Position numbers and translations under genes: made by a program
In this document: positions 1 through 8,723 of the stretch, in pieces
How positions within the stretch are numbered: the first letter of the stretch is position 1
Layout of the letters: each line of letters opens with the position of its first letter
The notes under the pieces: model-generated
What the model saw: only the letters and a program-made list of their open reading frames with translations
Databases searched by the model: none
Told to the model about the DNA's origin: nothing
Source: Lysobacterales bacterium
GTDB taxonomy: Bacteria; Pseudomonadota; Gammaproteobacteria; Xanthomonadales; SZUA-36
Direction of reading: 5' to 3'
Assembly (NCBI GenBank): GCA_009692275.1
Contig: SHZL01000004.1
Location: 1-30,129 of the forward strand
DNA: 30,129 nt

Positions 1-2
1 AA

Positions 3-473
3 CGGCGCTACCTTTCCTTGTTTCTCTCGCAGCACTACAAACCCGAGGTCATTTGGACCCATGAGTTTCAACAGCACCCCAATACCGCCCTTGAAACTAT
101 TGGCATGACGTATGTTTCCGACGATCCGGTATTAGACCGTGACTACTTTTCGGGACTGCTGGAGAGTTCCCCTCAGCGTGATGAGTCTGGCCTGATCCGG
201 TTTCGCGGTGCACGTGGAGAGACCATCGAAATCTACAGCCGCGACCGCCTGGCGGAAAGGTATGGAAGCAATACGCCCGCGATCTGCAACAAACTGGCGG
301 GATATCCGGTTGGCATACAAATTACAGTCAGGTCACTTGCGCGTTTACAGTCCATCCTGGCGAATAACGAGGTGAGTTATGCGGTTTTAGACAATGGGGT
401 GCTCGTTGGTCCGATAGAATCTCACGGGGTAGTGATCGAGTTTATTGAGCCAGCGATCAGATCTGTAAGGTAA
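3..473 (+). CDS. VOC/glyoxalase-like domain protein, C-terminal part (partial)
   Basis: The frame is open from the first base, so the gene begins upstream of the window; the TTG at 18 is only an internal candidate start. The visible 150 or so residues carry a QQHPN motif near the start and a final beta-strand ending IEFIEP. Both fit the second half of the glyoxalase-like branch of the vicinal-oxygen-chelate superfamily, where the His and a late Glu are typical metal-ligand positions. The substrate cannot be inferred. The stop codon is 26 bp before the AraC-type regulator, so the two may be co-transcribed. Family assignment rests on remembered motif pattern, not a search. Confidence 0.6.
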   Translation, partial: RRYLSLFLSQHYKPEVIWTHEFQQHPNTALETIGMTYVSDDPVLDRDYFSGLLESSPQRDESGLIRFRGARGETIEIYSRDRLAERYGSNTPAICNKLAGYPVGIQITVRSLARLQSILANNEVSYAVLDNGVLVGPIESHGVVIEFIEPAIRSVR

Positions 474-499
474 GCGCTGCTCTCACAGGAAGTCAGTTT

Positions 500-1642
500 A
501 TGAGCGTTAAAGCAGAATCCAGAACCTCACCCGAGGACATGTTTGTATCAAAACAGCCCATTGATTTCAGTGGCTCCACGGAGTTTTTTGACGACCAGGT
601 CAAGGCGGAGGCGTTGGCGCTGGCGCGGAATGCCACTCACAAAACGTTCCCCGCTCTGGGTGAATCCCGCTACTCCCACGCACGGGTATTCAACGCCCAT
701 CGTTACAGCATTCGTACCTATGTCCCGGAAGAAGAAGGTTCAGGCTATTGGGACCTATTTCGGCTGTCTGAAAAGATGGTGGTCATGGTCGGAGACTGCA
801 GCTACCAGAAGCCAAAGTGGCTTGGCGTCCCGGATGAAGGCTATTTCAAGATCCGTCTACTTTGGTCAGGCAGCCTGCGAGCGGCTGATGGGAAGAGCTT
901 GCTCGCCAGCCCGGGAGCAATGTTGGCTCTTTATCCACGTGGAACAAACTCCGGCTATTTTGTGGCCGAAGGCGTCCCGTGCAAGGTGGTTATCCTGCAC
1001 TGCGCGATTTCCATGCTTTCCGAAGAGCTGGGAATTGATATGGATCCCAAGACCGCCAACATGCCCTTCAGCCTGCTCGCGCGGGGCGACTCGGCAGATC
1101 CCCACCTTCAGGAACTCGACCTGACCCCGCGCCTGGTCAACGCCATGTCCGACATCCTGGACTCACGCGACCTGTATACGGCCAATCTGAGGGACTGGTT
1201 TGTGGAAGCCCGCGCCAAAGAAATCCTGGCGGCAGTCATGCAAAGCCTGGTGCAAGAGCCAGAACTCGCAGTGGCAGCCAACCGGATCACACGGCGTGAC
1301 CGCCACCGTATCCTGGAGGCGCAGGAAATCGTTAAGGCCAGCTTGTCTGACTTGCCAACTATTTCAAGTTTGTCACGCATGATCGGCATGAACCAGACCA
1401 AGCTCAAGGCCGGCTTCAAGGAAATCGTCGGCTGCACCATTGGCGAATTCATCAAGCAGCAACAAATGGAATCCGCAGCCCGCTTGCTTCAGTCCACAGA
1501 GCTGGCAATCTCCGAAATCAGCTATGCGGTGGGTTACGGTCATCCGGCCAACTTCAGCCAGGCCTTCAAGCATTTCTACGGCTGTTTGCCAAAAAGTGTC
1601 CGCAACCGCGCCCATTTGGGCGCACACGCGAAGAGAAGCTAA
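500..1642 (+). CDS. AraC/XylS-family transcriptional regulator
   Basis: The protein has 380 residues. The last 100 or so (about 269-370) form the double helix-turn-helix of AraC regulators, with the family-typical end of the second HTH (GYGHPANFSQAFKHFYG, then P.SVRN). The first 250 residues are a separate sensor region containing beta-rich segments, compatible with a cupin-like ligand domain, but I cannot name the effector. The start ATG has AGGA about 10 bp upstream. The gene lies 20 bp before the MDR oxidoreductase on the same strand, so it probably controls the operon that follows, perhaps from within the same transcript. A PchR-like or generic AraC subfamily is equally possible. Confidence 0.9.
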   Translation: MSVKAESRTSPEDMFVSKQPIDFSGSTEFFDDQVKAEALALARNATHKTFPALGESRYSHARVFNAHRYSIRTYVPEEEGSGYWDLFRLSEKMVVMVGDCSYQKPKWLGVPDEGYFKIRLLWSGSLRAADGKSLLASPGAMLALYPRGTNSGYFVAEGVPCKVVILHCAISMLSEELGIDMDPKTANMPFSLLARGDSADPHLQELDLTPRLVNAMSDILDSRDLYTANLRDWFVEARAKEILAAVMQSLVQEPELAVAANRITRRDRHRILEAQEIVKASLSDLPTISSLSRMIGMNQTKLKAGFKEIVGCTIGEFIKQQQMESAARLLQSTELAISEISYAVGYGHPANFSQAFKHFYGCLPKSVRNRAHLGAHAKRS

Positions 1643-1662
1643 GGATTATCGAGGGGAAAGGA

Positions 1663-2673
1663 ATGCGTGCAGCAGTCATTTATGAGCATGGCGACCGGGA
1701 CCGCACCATCGTGGAGGAGTCTTTCCCGGACCCGGTTGCGCAGCCCGGTTGGGTGGTGCTTAAAGTCCATGCAACTTCACTGAACTTTCACGACATCTTC
1801 ACCCGGCGCGGAATGCCGGGAATCACCATCCCCATGCCGGTGATCATCGGTTCGGATATTTCCGGTGAAATACACGAAATTGGTCCCGGCGTCGAAGGCT
1901 GGGCTATCGGCGACCGGGTACTGGTGGACCCACTGCCTTGCGCCGGCACCGAGTGGAAGTTCATCGGCGAGCAGTTTCACGGTGGCCGCGCCGAATATTG
2001 TGCAGCGCATGCCGACCAACTGATCCACCTGCCCGATTCGGTCAGCTATGAAGACGCGGCCTGTTTGCCGCTGGCCTACGCCACTGCCTATCGCATGCTC
2101 TTGACGCGCGGGCAGCTAAAGGCAGGCGAAAAGGTTCTTATCCTGGGCGCTAGCGGAGGAGTCGGCACGTGTTGCGTTTTGCTGGCCAAGGAAGAAGGCG
2201 CGGAAGTCATTGCCTGCGCGTCCTCCCCGGAGAAAGCGGAACGCCTCAAAGCCATTGGCGCAGATCACGTCATTGACTACAAGCAAGTCAATTTCCGCGA
2301 GGCGGTGCATGAACTGGTCGGAAAGCCTCGCGTAACCGGCTCAGGGGGTGTTGATCTCGCCGTGAACTACACCGGCGGCAAGACCTGGAAAGACACCCTG
2401 CGCTGTATTCGGCTCGGCGGGCGCATGGTTACTTGCGGCGCCACTGCTGGTTTCGAGGAAGAGGTCGATGTGCGTTACGTGTGGACCTTCGAGCATTCCA
2501 TCATAGGCTCGGACGGCTGGAAGCGCGGTGAGTTGTGCGCCTTGCTGGACATGGTTGCCGATGGCAGGCTCAAGCCCATCATCGACCGGGTGCTACCACT
2601 GGATGAAATCCACGAGGCCGAGCGCCTGCTCGAAGACCGCGAAGTGTTCGGCAAAGTGGTAGTCACACCATGA
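1663..2673 (+). CDS. Zinc-independent MDR-family NAD(P)H-dependent oxidoreductase (quinone oxidoreductase-like)
   Basis: This is a 336-residue medium-chain dehydrogenase/reductase. The nucleotide-binding motif GASGGVG is at residues 162-168, followed by a typical ADHVIDY segment. The N-terminal catalytic domain has GSDISGE where zinc alcohol dehydrogenases have GHE, and the four-Cys structural-zinc lobe is absent. This points to the quinone oxidoreductase/enoyl reductase side of the family rather than a zinc alcohol dehydrogenase. A strong Shine-Dalgarno (GGGGAAAGGA) precedes the ATG. The stop overlaps the next start as ATGA, which implies translational coupling. In this operon it could reduce an enoyl or quinone-like intermediate; the substrate is inference only. 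Confidence 0.85.
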   Translation: MRAAVIYEHGDRDRTIVEESFPDPVAQPGWVVLKVHATSLNFHDIFTRRGMPGITIPMPVIIGSDISGEIHEIGPGVEGWAIGDRVLVDPLPCAGTEWKFIGEQFHGGRAEYCAAHADQLIHLPDSVSYEDAACLPLAYATAYRMLLTRGQLKAGEKVLILGASGGVGTCCVLLAKEEGAEVIACASSPEKAERLKAIGADHVIDYKQVNFREAVHELVGKPRVTGSGGVDLAVNYTGGKTWKDTLRCIRLGGRMVTCGATAGFEEEVDVRYVWTFEHSIIGSDGWKRGELCALLDMVADGRLKPIIDRVLPLDEIHEAERLLEDREVFGKVVVTP

Positions 2674-3110
2674 GCGGCGACAGCAAAGCCAAGGCTGACT
2701 TCAGCACCATCGAAGGCATCCAGGCCAGCATCGATTCCAGCCCGTTCAATGCATTTTGCCGCCTGAAAGTCAAACAGGTCGACCCGGCAGGAAAGAAGAT
2801 GGTGATGCACATGCCGGCGCAGATGGACATGGAACGATTGGCCAATTCGGGGCAGTGGCACGGCGGCCCCATCGCATGCTTGATTGATACGGCCGGTTGC
2901 TATGCCAGCATGATGGTACTGGGCCATGGTGTGCCGACCATCAACTTCCAGGTCGATTACCTCAGACCAGCCATCGATACCGACCTGGTAGCGGTGGCCA
3001 CGGTGCGCAAAGCCGGCCGCTCCGTCACGGTCGCTGATGTCGATGTGCTCGATGTGAACGGCAAGCTGGTCGCCATTGGCCGTTGCACCTACGGTTCTGC
3101 TTCCGGATGA
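2670..3110 (+). CDS. PaaI-family hotdog-fold acyl-CoA thioesterase
   Basis: The protein has 146 residues, the usual length for a single-hotdog thioesterase. It shows the family pattern HGG (64-66) followed by a helix with the presumed catalytic Asp at 73 (CLIDTAG), then TINFQVDYLRPA, the conserved beta-strand of PaaI/YigI-type enzymes. The expected role is cytosolic hydrolysis of an acyl- or aryl-CoA to free acid and CoA. The start ATG overlaps the stop of the MDR gene, and its stop overlaps the acyl-CoA synthetase start, so the three are translationally coupled. Pairing with a ligase suggests CoA recycling or proofreading of a stalled thioester. The substrate is unknown. Confidence 0.85.
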   Translation: MSGDSKAKADFSTIEGIQASIDSSPFNAFCRLKVKQVDPAGKKMVMHMPAQMDMERLANSGQWHGGPIACLIDTAGCYASMMVLGHGVPTINFQVDYLRPAIDTDLVAVATVRKAGRSVTVADVDVLDVNGKLVAIGRCTYGSASG

Positions 3111-4630
3111 ATGGGCCCATCATCAATCTTGGCGACGTTCTCAACGCCAGGCGCCACTCCGAAGACATTGCCATTATCGATGTTTCCGCTGACGGGCAGG
3201 AGCGCAGCTTCTCATGCCTTGCCATCGATACCGGTGCGCGCGCAGTGGGTGCAGAACTGCAAGCCCGTGGGATTCGCCAAGGCACCCCTGTTGGCATCCT
3301 GGCGGACAACTCCGTTGAGTACTTGATGGCCTACCTTGGCATCATGCAGGCGGGATGCGTGTGCGTGCCGATCAATACCAAACTGCCGCCCGACGTGATC
3401 GATTTCATCTGCCGTGACGCCTCTATCGAATGGGCTTTTTCCGACCGCCAGGGTGGAACCGTGGTAGACGAACGAATCGAAATTATCGGTCTGGAAGACA
3501 AACTGGCTGACCCCGGTGGCTTCAGGGAGGCCGAAGTTGACCCTGAAGATACCGCCCTGGTGCTGTATACCTCAGGCTCAACCGGCCGGCCCAAGGGCGT
3601 GGTGCTGTCCCACCGCAGCCAGTTGGCCATGGTGCAGAACGTCACCTCCGGGAAGGACAAGGCGTTGTTCCATGGCCAAACCGGTATCGTCTCCGCGCCG
3701 ATGTTTCACATGAATGCGCTGGTCTTCCTGGAGTCATTCCTGCTCGGTGGCGGTTGCGTGGTGCTGATGGCCAAATTTAACGCTGTCCGCATTGCTGCAT
3801 TGATCAAGAAATATCGCGTCAATGTCATCACCGGCGTACCCACCATGATTACGCTGCTGCACGATGCCTGGCCCCAGCTCGAAGAACCGGATCTTTCATC
3901 CATTACCACGGTATACATCGGCTCTGCACCGGTCACCGAGGCGATAGTCCGGCAGGCAAAAAAAATGATGCCCGGTGCCGGCGTCATCAATTCCTACGGC
4001 ACCACCGAATCCGGTGGCGGTTTGTACGGCCCGCATCCGGATGGCCTGGAACGGCCGCCAACCGCGGTCGGTTACCCGCATAAAAACGTGGAGCTGCGCC
4101 TGGTGGGTGATGGCCATAGCGGGGTGTTGCAGGTGCGCACCGCAAGCGCCATGACGGCTTACCTCAACCTGCCCGAACTCACGGCCGCCAAGATGCAGGA
4201 CGGCTGGATCGACACGGGGGACCTGTTCCGCTGCGATGAAAATGGCTTCCACTATTTCCTGGGCCGCGTGGATGACATGTTCGTCTGCTCCGGTGAGAAC
4301 ATCTACCCGGGTGAGGTGGAAAAAGCCATCGAATCCCATCCGGAGGTAATTCAGGCCTGCGTGGTGCCGGTTCCCGACCGGGTGCGCGGCCAGATGCCGG
4401 TTGCCTGGGTGGTGGCAAAAGCAAGCCTGAGTGAGCAGCAGGTGCAGCAGCACGTCCAAATGCATGCTGCACCGTACCTGTATCCGCGGCGGGTCTGGTT
4501 CCTGGATGCATTGCCTCTGGCAGGCACCGGCAAGATCGATCGTAAATTGCTGGCTGAACGAGCCGTTCAAGCCGTATCCGATATCGTTGTGAAAACATCG
4601 CACGCCAAAAAGCAGGAGCAAGCAGGATGA
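3107..4630 (+). CDS. Acyl-CoA synthetase (AMP-dependent synthetase/ligase, ANL superfamily)
   Basis: The protein has 507 residues when started at the ATG at 3107, which forms an ATGA overlap with the thioesterase stop. An earlier TTG in frame at 3083 is less likely. The core adenylation motifs are present in order: the P-loop TSGSTGRPKG from residue 155, SYGTTESGG, DGWIDTGDL, GRVDDMFVCSGENIYPGEVE and the C-terminal GTGKIDRK with the catalytic Lys at about 476. It should activate a carboxylic acid to an acyl-AMP and then an acyl-CoA in the cytosol. Whether the acid is fatty, aromatic or terpenoid cannot be read from these motifs. The stop overlaps the amidohydrolase start by 4 bp. Confidence 0.9.
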   Translation: MNGPIINLGDVLNARRHSEDIAIIDVSADGQERSFSCLAIDTGARAVGAELQARGIRQGTPVGILADNSVEYLMAYLGIMQAGCVCVPINTKLPPDVIDFICRDASIEWAFSDRQGGTVVDERIEIIGLEDKLADPGGFREAEVDPEDTALVLYTSGSTGRPKGVVLSHRSQLAMVQNVTSGKDKALFHGQTGIVSAPMFHMNALVFLESFLLGGGCVVLMAKFNAVRIAALIKKYRVNVITGVPTMITLLHDAWPQLEEPDLSSITTVYIGSAPVTEAIVRQAKKMMPGAGVINSYGTTESGGGLYGPHPDGLERPPTAVGYPHKNVELRLVGDGHSGVLQVRTASAMTAYLNLPELTAAKMQDGWIDTGDLFRCDENGFHYFLGRVDDMFVCSGENIYPGEVEKAIESHPEVIQACVVPVPDRVRGQMPVAWVVAKASLSEQQVQQHVQMHAAPYLYPRRVWFLDALPLAGTGKIDRKLLAERAVQAVSDIVVKTSHAKKQEQAG

Positions 4631-6780
4631 TTCACCCGAAACTATTCCCGGGGCACGTCAGAGACCATGCGCTTCCCACACTGAAAATGGTTACTCTCTC
4701 AATGTTGCTGGTATTGGGCGAGGTTTTTGCCCAGGGCTTGGCGGACTCAGGCTCACCAGTGGCCGGCTATGCCATCGTCAATGTGACGGTAGTGCCCATG
4801 ACATCGGAAACGACACTACCCGGCCAGACGGTTCTGGTGCAAGGTGGTGAAATCACCGCCGTGGGCCCCGCGGCCGACATCCCGGTTCCAGCCGGTTTCC
4901 AGCGCATCGATGGCAGCGGCAAGTTTCTCGCCCCGGGGCTGGCAGACATGCATGCCCATCCCATGACGCAACTGGACCTCAATCTGTTTTTGGCCAACGG
5001 TGTAACGTTGATCCGCTCCATGTGGGGTGAACCGGTGGTGTTGCAGATGCGCGAGGAGATTGCTGCGGGTACGCGCATCGGGCCGCGCATTATCACCGGC
5101 GGTCGAATCGTTGACGGTGATCCGGTGATTCACTACGGGACCGATCGCGTATTGAATGAACAACAGGCTCATGAGGTCGTGCAGGCACAGAAGGCTGCAG
5201 GATATGACTTCATCAAGGTCTATTCCAATTTGAGCCTCGAGGCATTCGATGCGATTGCAGAAGAGGCCAAAGCAAACGGTATCCCGTTCGCTGGCCACAT
5301 CCCCAGGGTGGTTCCGGCGCAACACGCGTTTGCGAGCGGCATGTTGACTTCCGAGCATTTGACCGGAATTTCATCAGCCAGCATGATGGATGGTGTGCCA
5401 TATCCTGAACCCTGGACCCCGGACTTTGTTGCGTTTGCCGAAGGGCTGGGTTCCGGCCAGGTACAGCTGGATGATGTGTACGACGAGGCGAAACTCATCG
5501 AATTGGCGCAGTCTGCAGCAGAAACCGGTCACTGGCTGGTGCCGACCGTGGTGGTGTTGCGCGGTGTGCTCATGTCCCCGGAAGAAAAAGCTGCCCAGTG
5601 GCAACGACCCGAAATGCTCTATACGGATTTCACCGTGAAGAATTTTTGGAAAAGCTTTCAATCGTGGGGGGGCAGCCGGTCAGAAGATTACTATCTTGGC
5701 GCGGGACAAGTGCTGGCGCAGTCGCTGCACCAGGTAAAGGATTTCCATGACGCCGGGGCCAGGATACTGGCCGGGACCGATGCGCCGAATCCGTTTGTGT
5801 ACGTGGGGTTCAGCGTGGTTGAAGAGCTTGAGCTATTTGTGCAAGCGGGCCTGACGCCATTCGAAGCATTGAAAACTGCCACCGTGAATGTGGCCGAATT
5901 CAATCACGAGGCAGGAAGGGCTGGAATGATAGGGGTTGGGTCGCGGGCGGATTTGGTACTGCTGGGCGAGGACCCGTTGCATGACGTGGGCGCCTATCGT
6001 GAAATTTCCGGCGTCATTGCCGCCGGAAATTTCCTGGGTCGCGAAAAGCTCGATCAGCTTCTTACTGCCGCGGTGAAAAACAACGAATGGAAAGCCGCGC
6101 TGTTCGCCGCGGAACCGGTTTGGCCGCTGAACGTTGGAGAGAAAGTACCACTGTTTGCGGGATTTTCGCTGACCAACGGAGCGGGTGATGTTGGCACAGA
6201 ACGCATTGCCTCAGCGAGTTCGGAAAGTGGCGCCATAGCGGTTTTGGCAGAGCGCAAAGACTCCAATGGCATGATTTCAACCTGGCGGCTGGAATCGGAT
6301 GCCGATGGCGGATTTAAACGTCTGTTGGAGCAAACTCACAGTGGTTCGGCAGTGACCGAAACGGAGATAAGTCGGCAAGGCCTGGTGTATTCGATCCGGC
6401 GCACGGATGGCACAAAGGCAGAAGTCAGCAGTGATGCAGCTGTCCTTGTAAGCAATACGGGCGCGGATGCCCTCGCACTGAGAACTGTGTTCGACAGCAT
6501 GCAGGATGGTGAGGCGCGGGAACTGGAAGCCTTGTGCGTGGCCGGCGAAAGCCTGGCGCCTTGCGGGCTTACCATCACACGGCAACCCAGCGAGGTCATC
6601 GAAGGTCATTTCTATTTTAGCGGCGTGAACCGCTACGACATCGTGATCAAGAGTCAGGGTGAAGAACGCGAGTCACACATCTGGATGGGCGGCGGCTTCT
6701 ATGCCGGGTGGCCAGTCAGGATCGAACTGCAGCAAACTGGATCTGCACGCGCCGTTCTGAAGTACACGCGGATTCTGTGA
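4627..6780 (+). CDS. Exported metal-dependent amidohydrolase with C-terminal accessory domain
   Basis: The protein has 717 residues. The N-terminus has a positively charged stretch followed by a hydrophobic segment (MVTLSMLLVLGEVFAQG), read as a signal peptide with a long n-region. The amidohydrolase barrel carries all expected ligands: H109 and H111 (HAHP), a candidate carboxylated K197 (IKVYS), H224 (GHIP), H244 (SEHLTG) and D385 (GTDAP). This arrangement resembles the COG1228 group, which includes imidazolonepropionase relatives and Xaa-Pro or Xaa-Lys/Arg dipeptidases. About 200 residues after the barrel form an unrecognised beta-rich domain ending WMGGGFYAGWPV. The gene is the last of the ATGA-coupled operon. 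The likely location is periplasmic; the substrate is unknown. Confidence 0.85.
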   Translation: MIHPKLFPGHVRDHALPTLKMVTLSMLLVLGEVFAQGLADSGSPVAGYAIVNVTVVPMTSETTLPGQTVLVQGGEITAVGPAADIPVPAGFQRIDGSGKFLAPGLADMHAHPMTQLDLNLFLANGVTLIRSMWGEPVVLQMREEIAAGTRIGPRIITGGRIVDGDPVIHYGTDRVLNEQQAHEVVQAQKAAGYDFIKVYSNLSLEAFDAIAEEAKANGIPFAGHIPRVVPAQHAFASGMLTSEHLTGISSASMMDGVPYPEPWTPDFVAFAEGLGSGQVQLDDVYDEAKLIELAQSAAETGHWLVPTVVVLRGVLMSPEEKAAQWQRPEMLYTDFTVKNFWKSFQSWGGSRSEDYYLGAGQVLAQSLHQVKDFHDAGARILAGTDAPNPFVYVGFSVVEELELFVQAGLTPFEALKTATVNVAEFNHEAGRAGMIGVGSRADLVLLGEDPLHDVGAYREISGVIAAGNFLGREKLDQLLTAAVKNNEWKAALFAAEPVWPLNVGEKVPLFAGFSLTNGAGDVGTERIASASSESGAIAVLAERKDSNGMISTWRLESDADGGFKRLLEQTHSGSAVTETEISRQGLVYSIRRTDGTKAEVSSDAAVLVSNTGADALALRTVFDSMQDGEARELEALCVAGESLAPCGLTITRQPSEVIEGHFYFSGVNRYDIVIKSQGEERESHIWMGGGFYAGWPVRIELQQTGSARAVLKYTRIL

Positions 6781-6873
6781 CCTTTACGACTCGAGTTCGC
6801 ATTTAATAAAGCTGCAGTAGTGCAGGATCCAGCTCCGGGCACTCAAGCCTGGCGGGATGTGACGGTGACCTCA

Positions 6874-6902
6874 TTGAAAGACTTGAGATGAAAACCTATT
6901 CA
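6874..6902 (+). promoter_or_regulatory. Possible sigma70 promoter upstream of the POT transporter
   Basis: TTGAAA and TATTCA are separated by exactly 17 bp, about 65 bp before the transporter start. The -35 is good and the -10 is weak. The 187-bp gap (6781-6967) holds no other clear signal, and no convincing terminator follows the preceding operon. Confidence 0.3.
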
Positions 6903-6967
6903 ATACACGTGGGCTTGATGGAAAAGAGGGGTTTTATTCTCCCTCCATTCTCGTTAATCCATCGGGT

Positions 6968-8503
6968 GTGGCCAAGATGGTAATTGCGACAATCGCTTCA
7001 GGTACCCGTGAAGAGCTGTTGGGGCTACCGAAGGGCGCCTGGCTCATTGTCGGCATTGAATTCTGGGAGCGCTTCAGCTTCTATGCGATGTTGGGACTGC
7101 TAGCGCTGTTCCTGACGGGAAATGTCGCGCGCGGTGGTTTCGGTTGGGCGGACCCGAAAGCCCTGGGCTTGGTGGGGCTTTATTCCGGATTGATGTATGC
7201 ACTTCCTGCGTTCGGCGGATGGATCGCCGATCGCGTTCTCGGGCGCCGGCGTGCCTTGACTCTCGGGCTGATGTTGATGTTGACGGGTCAGATCCTGATG
7301 ACCTCACCCTTTTTTATACCAGTGATCCTGGGCGCCATGCACGGTGCGCCTTTGGTTGATGCATTGCGAGGGTTGGGTCAGCCACTGGGCTATTTGTTTC
7401 GCACGGCCGAAATCAATAGCGTGTTGGCAGCTCGAGGTGTTCAACTGGATGCGGCTCAGGGCGTTGGATGGCTAAAGCAGGCGTATCAACTCACAGCCAT
7501 CGGTTTCTACTCGGCAATTGCCTGTTTGGTAGCCGGCAACTCGCTGATGAAATCAACGCTCGTCGTGCTCTGCGGTGAAACCTTTCGCATTGACGATCCG
7601 CGGCGCGATAGCGCATTCACCTACTACTATCTCGGCATTTGCATCGGCGGCGTTATTTCGGGCCTCGTGGTGGGTCTGGTTGCTGAGGCATTCGGCTGGG
7701 CCTATGCGTTTTCGTTGGCGGTGGTCGGCGTGACCGTCGCACTCATCGCGTACCGAGCACTGGCGACCCGTCTGCTGGGCAGCATCGGTGTGGCTCCGGA
7801 GCGCAGACCTGCGGCCCATCCCTCCGTGAACCTGCATGAACTAGTCCAAAAAAATACCGATCGGTTGATCCTACTCGGCTTTCTGGCGCTGATACTTTTG
7901 GTGTTTAGCGCCGGATGGTTTCAGCTGTATGGCGTCTGGACCCTGTTCATTGAACGCCAGGTCGATCGCGCCATCGGCAGCTTTTCGGTTCCCGTGCCGT
8001 GGTTCGCCTCGTGGAATCCTGCGGTCGTGATCATTTTTGCACCGCTCGTTGCAAGGCTGTACGAGCGGTTGGGCAGACAGGGAAGGTCTCCTGACATCGT
8101 GCAGAAGTACTTTCTGGCATTGGGCCTGTTGGCCACCGCGCATGTGCTGATGTACCTCGCCAGTACGATAGCCCAAGGCGGCGCTCTGGCTCCGCTATGG
8201 ATACCAACGGCTGCCATCGGCCTCACGGCTATCGGTGAGTTGGTGGCCTGGACATCCACGTACGGCCTGGTTACGCGCGCGGCGCCGGAAGGCTATGCCT
8301 CGGCGACGATGGGCGCGTGGTATTTCATGACTCTGGGCCTTGGCGGTTATCTGGCAGGTGTGCCAGGTGGTTGGCTGGTGACTCTGGGCTTTGGCGGCAC
8401 GTTCCTGGTGATTGCCGCGATTGCTGCGATTGTGGCTGTGCTCTGTCTCAGCTTGCGGGGCCCGCTCAAGCGATTGGCGAACCGCGCTGAAGTCACACTT
8501 TAG
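6968..8503 (+). CDS. POT/PTR-family proton-dependent oligopeptide transporter
   Basis: The 511-residue protein is a polytopic membrane protein, with about 12-14 hydrophobic segments. The first helix holds the E-x-x-E-R motif of proton-coupled oligopeptide transporters (E31, E34, R35 in EFWERFSFY), and a later block FASWNPAVVIIFAPL matches the family's conserved helix with W-N-P. It should import di- or tripeptides or related solutes with protons. The usual signature around FYxxINxG reads FTYYYLGICIGG, so the conserved Asn is replaced. Starts GTG 6968 and ATG 6977 are both possible; neither has a clear Shine-Dalgarno. It sits alone between two operons that each contain an exported amidohydrolase, which would fit peptide use, but that link is inference. 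Confidence 0.85.
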   Translation: MAKMVIATIASGTREELLGLPKGAWLIVGIEFWERFSFYAMLGLLALFLTGNVARGGFGWADPKALGLVGLYSGLMYALPAFGGWIADRVLGRRRALTLGLMLMLTGQILMTSPFFIPVILGAMHGAPLVDALRGLGQPLGYLFRTAEINSVLAARGVQLDAAQGVGWLKQAYQLTAIGFYSAIACLVAGNSLMKSTLVVLCGETFRIDDPRRDSAFTYYYLGICIGGVISGLVVGLVAEAFGWAYAFSLAVVGVTVALIAYRALATRLLGSIGVAPERRPAAHPSVNLHELVQKNTDRLILLGFLALILLVFSAGWFQLYGVWTLFIERQVDRAIGSFSVPVPWFASWNPAVVIIFAPLVARLYERLGRQGRSPDIVQKYFLALGLLATAHVLMYLASTIAQGGALAPLWIPTAAIGLTAIGELVAWTSTYGLVTRAAPEGYASATMGAWYFMTLGLGGYLAGVPGGWLVTLGFGGTFLVIAAIAAIVAVLCLSLRGPLKRLANRAEVTL

Positions 8504-8636
8504 CGGCGGCCGCCAATACCAGTGGGTTCCCTTGGGATCAAGTCAATCCGCGGGGTACGCCAAGCCCTTGGTTCCCCGGGCGCAACCGATTATCATTCAG
8601 AATTCCGGTTGCCGTTGAACATGTGAGTTCGGCAGC

Positions 8637-8665
8637 TTGGAGTGATGCTGAGGCGCTGATATTTT
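8637..8665 (+). promoter_or_regulatory. Possible promoter of the asnB-thrABC operon
   Basis: TTGGAG and TATTTT are separated by 17 bp, ending about 58 bp before the asnB ATG. The rest of the 220-bp gap (8504-8723) contains the palindrome GGCGGCCGCC at 8505-8514, just after the transporter stop, and CCAAG-CC-CTTGG at 8560-8571. Neither is followed by a T-run. No Thr/Ile-rich leader peptide with a start codon was found. Confidence 0.35.
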
Positions 8666-8723
8666 ATAGGTTCCGTTAGAGAGCCTGCCTCCCTGATAAC
8701 CCGACAAATTACGAGGACGCCCC

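Noticed and set aside
3896..4621. 241-codon open frame on the minus strand
   Set aside because: It is opposite the acyl-CoA synthetase, which has all its catalytic motifs.
6888..6983. 31-codon upstream ORF overlapping the start of the POT gene
   Set aside because: It has no ribosome-binding site and no conserved feature; it could affect translation but there is no positive evidence.
8505..8514. Perfect palindrome GGCGGCCGCC after the transporter stop, considered as a terminator
   Set aside because: There is no loop space and no T-run follows.
8504..8723. Possible threonine-operon attenuator; codons ATA ACC .. ATT ACG .. ACG just before asnB look Thr/Ile-rich
   Set aside because: The frame has an in-frame stop at 8657 and no start codon between it and these codons, and no hairpin followed by a T-run lies in the gap.
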